Shown in pieces: positions 63,514 to 64,000 of a stretch of DNA of 64,000 nucleotides. The DNA is from Cohnella phaseoli (GTDB lineage: Bacteria; Bacillota; Bacilli; Paenibacillales; Paenibacillaceae): contig NZ_QRDZ01000003.1 of assembly GCF_003386235.1 (NCBI RefSeq), forward strand, positions 372,001-436,000, read 5' to 3'. Made by a program: the position numbers and the translations under genes. Under the pieces are notes generated by a model. That model made no database searches. It had not been told where the DNA came from and saw nothing but the letters and a program-made list of their open reading frames with translations. Each line of letters begins with the position of its first letter. Positions within the stretch are counted from its first letter, which is position 1.

Positions 63514-63929
63514 AGCGAACCGAACGCAGCCTCGCCAGCAAAATGATCGGCGCCTTTACAGCGTCCGTACTGTTTGCCGTCTATATCACTGTGTTTTTTC
63601 CCGTTTTAAGAGAAAATTTAGGGCTGCAGCTTATTGCCGTTTTTTTCATTGCGTACGCTTTTATTGTTATCATCGTTTTTCCGGTCTCCCTGCTTATCGA
63701 TAAGCTGGCTAGATCCGGCCGATCTCCGGCACTGCAGGCGTTCGGCAACGTATTGCTGGTCGCAGCTTCGCTTGGGATTGCGCTCGGCGTGCTGGTTTCG
63801 ATCGGAGGGAGAGCGAGCAGTCAACTGGCGCTCTGCGGGTTAGTGTTGATCTACGGCTATTTGGCCCTGGACCAGCTCTTATCCCGCATCGAAAGCAAAT
63901 ATAGAAAAGTTAACGATGCGCAGACGTAA
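63510..63929 (+). CDS. Membrane protein, four spans
   Basis: This 139-residue hypothetical protein has four hydrophobic segments (about 12-32, 37-62, 78-98 and 105-122). It overlaps the GNAT stop. No family is recognised. Confidence 0.7.
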   Translation: MKRTERSLASKMIGAFTASVLFAVYITVFFPVLRENLGLQLIAVFFIAYAFIVIIVFPVSLLIDKLARSGRSPALQAFGNVLLVAASLGIALGVLVSIGGRASSQLALCGLVLIYGYLALDQLLSRIESKYRKVNDAQT

Positions 63930-63995
63930 GGACGAACGATTATAAACGGTTCAAGAGGCGCAATAGATCAAATCTTCGCGCGGAGGGGATATCAG

Positions 63996-64000
63996 ATGAT
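63996..64000 (+). CDS. Start of a further gene, cut by the window edge
   Basis: An ATG at 63996 follows GGAGGGG (63982-63988) by seven bases. Only the first bases are in the window, so nothing can be said about the product. Confidence 0.4.

Noticed and set aside
1..64000. tRNA, rRNA, CRISPR arrays or prophage genes
   Set aside because: No cloverleaf, rRNA-like conserved stretch, regularly spaced repeats or phage structural genes were found by reading both strands.

Overview
The window looks like chromosomal DNA of a Gram-positive, spore-former-type bacterium, most likely Paenibacillus or a close relative (Paenibacillaceae). The grounds are moderately GC-rich Firmicutes-style genes with strong AGGAGG ribosome-binding sites and frequent TTG/GTG starts, a 7TM-sensor histidine kinase paired with a BTAD-type response regulator, ROK-controlled CUT1 sugar ABC transporters, a MocR regulator, and many small GNAT/HAD/Nudix genes. 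I see no rRNA, tRNA, CRISPR or phage genes. The genus assignment is inference.

Region 1 (1-4110): the 3' part of a DJ-1/PfpI gene, a histidine kinase/response regulator pair, and a convergent ResA/TlpA-like thioredoxin.

Region 2 (4111-36062): a large hybrid NRPS-PKS biosynthetic cluster, all on the + strand and mostly with overlapping or near-overlapping genes. An Sfp-type phosphopantetheinyl transferase is followed by a 4011-residue NRPS (FAAL-ACP-C-A-PCP-C-A-PCP-C-A-PCP-half C). Reading the specificity codes by eye gives Ile-like, Ser, Ser. Next come two CPBP-type membrane proteins, a stand-alone acyltransferase (trans-AT), a third CPBP protein, and a KS-(no AT)-ACP-C-A-PCP hybrid. A second block holds a free ACP, an SDR reductase, an AMP ligase, a Cys-His-Asp papain-like protein and two KAS III-like proteins. 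It is followed by an M20 peptidase, an MFS exporter, a type II thioesterase and a second Cys-His-Asp papain-like protein. The assembly line predicts an N-acyl-Ile-Ser-Ser chain, one C2 extension with the beta-keto group kept unless the SDR acts in trans, then one more amino acid of unknown identity. There is no integrated thioesterase or reductase domain. A beta-ketoacyl-aminoacyl thioester is the classic tetramate precursor, so thiol-dependent Dieckmann-type release by one of the papain-like proteins is an attractive but untested idea. I do not recognise the product.

Region 3 (36063-39400): GNAT and VOC genes, a small membrane protein facing a textbook CRP/FNR-type site, a DUF4275-like gene, a frameshifted NIF3 remnant and an SRPBCC protein. 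Region 4 (39480-45160): an autoregulated ROK repressor with a paired AT-rich operator in front of a sugar ABC operon (lipoprotein, two permeases, PIG-L deacetylase), probably for an N-acetylated sugar; it ends in a 214-bp palindromic MITE-like element. Region 5 (45280-52180): MocR regulator, nitrilase, and a run of GNAT, methyltransferase, HAD and Nudix genes. Region 6 (52200-57920): a LysR regulator divergent from a complete Fe3+/phosphonate-type ABC importer and a phosphoesterase; the lipoprotein leader contains an 11-bp long-range stem. Region 7 (57990-64000): HAD, GNAT and membrane genes, an SDR broken by an in-frame TAA, a PH-domain protein and a small RNAP-alpha-CTD-like protein. A new gene begins at the right edge.
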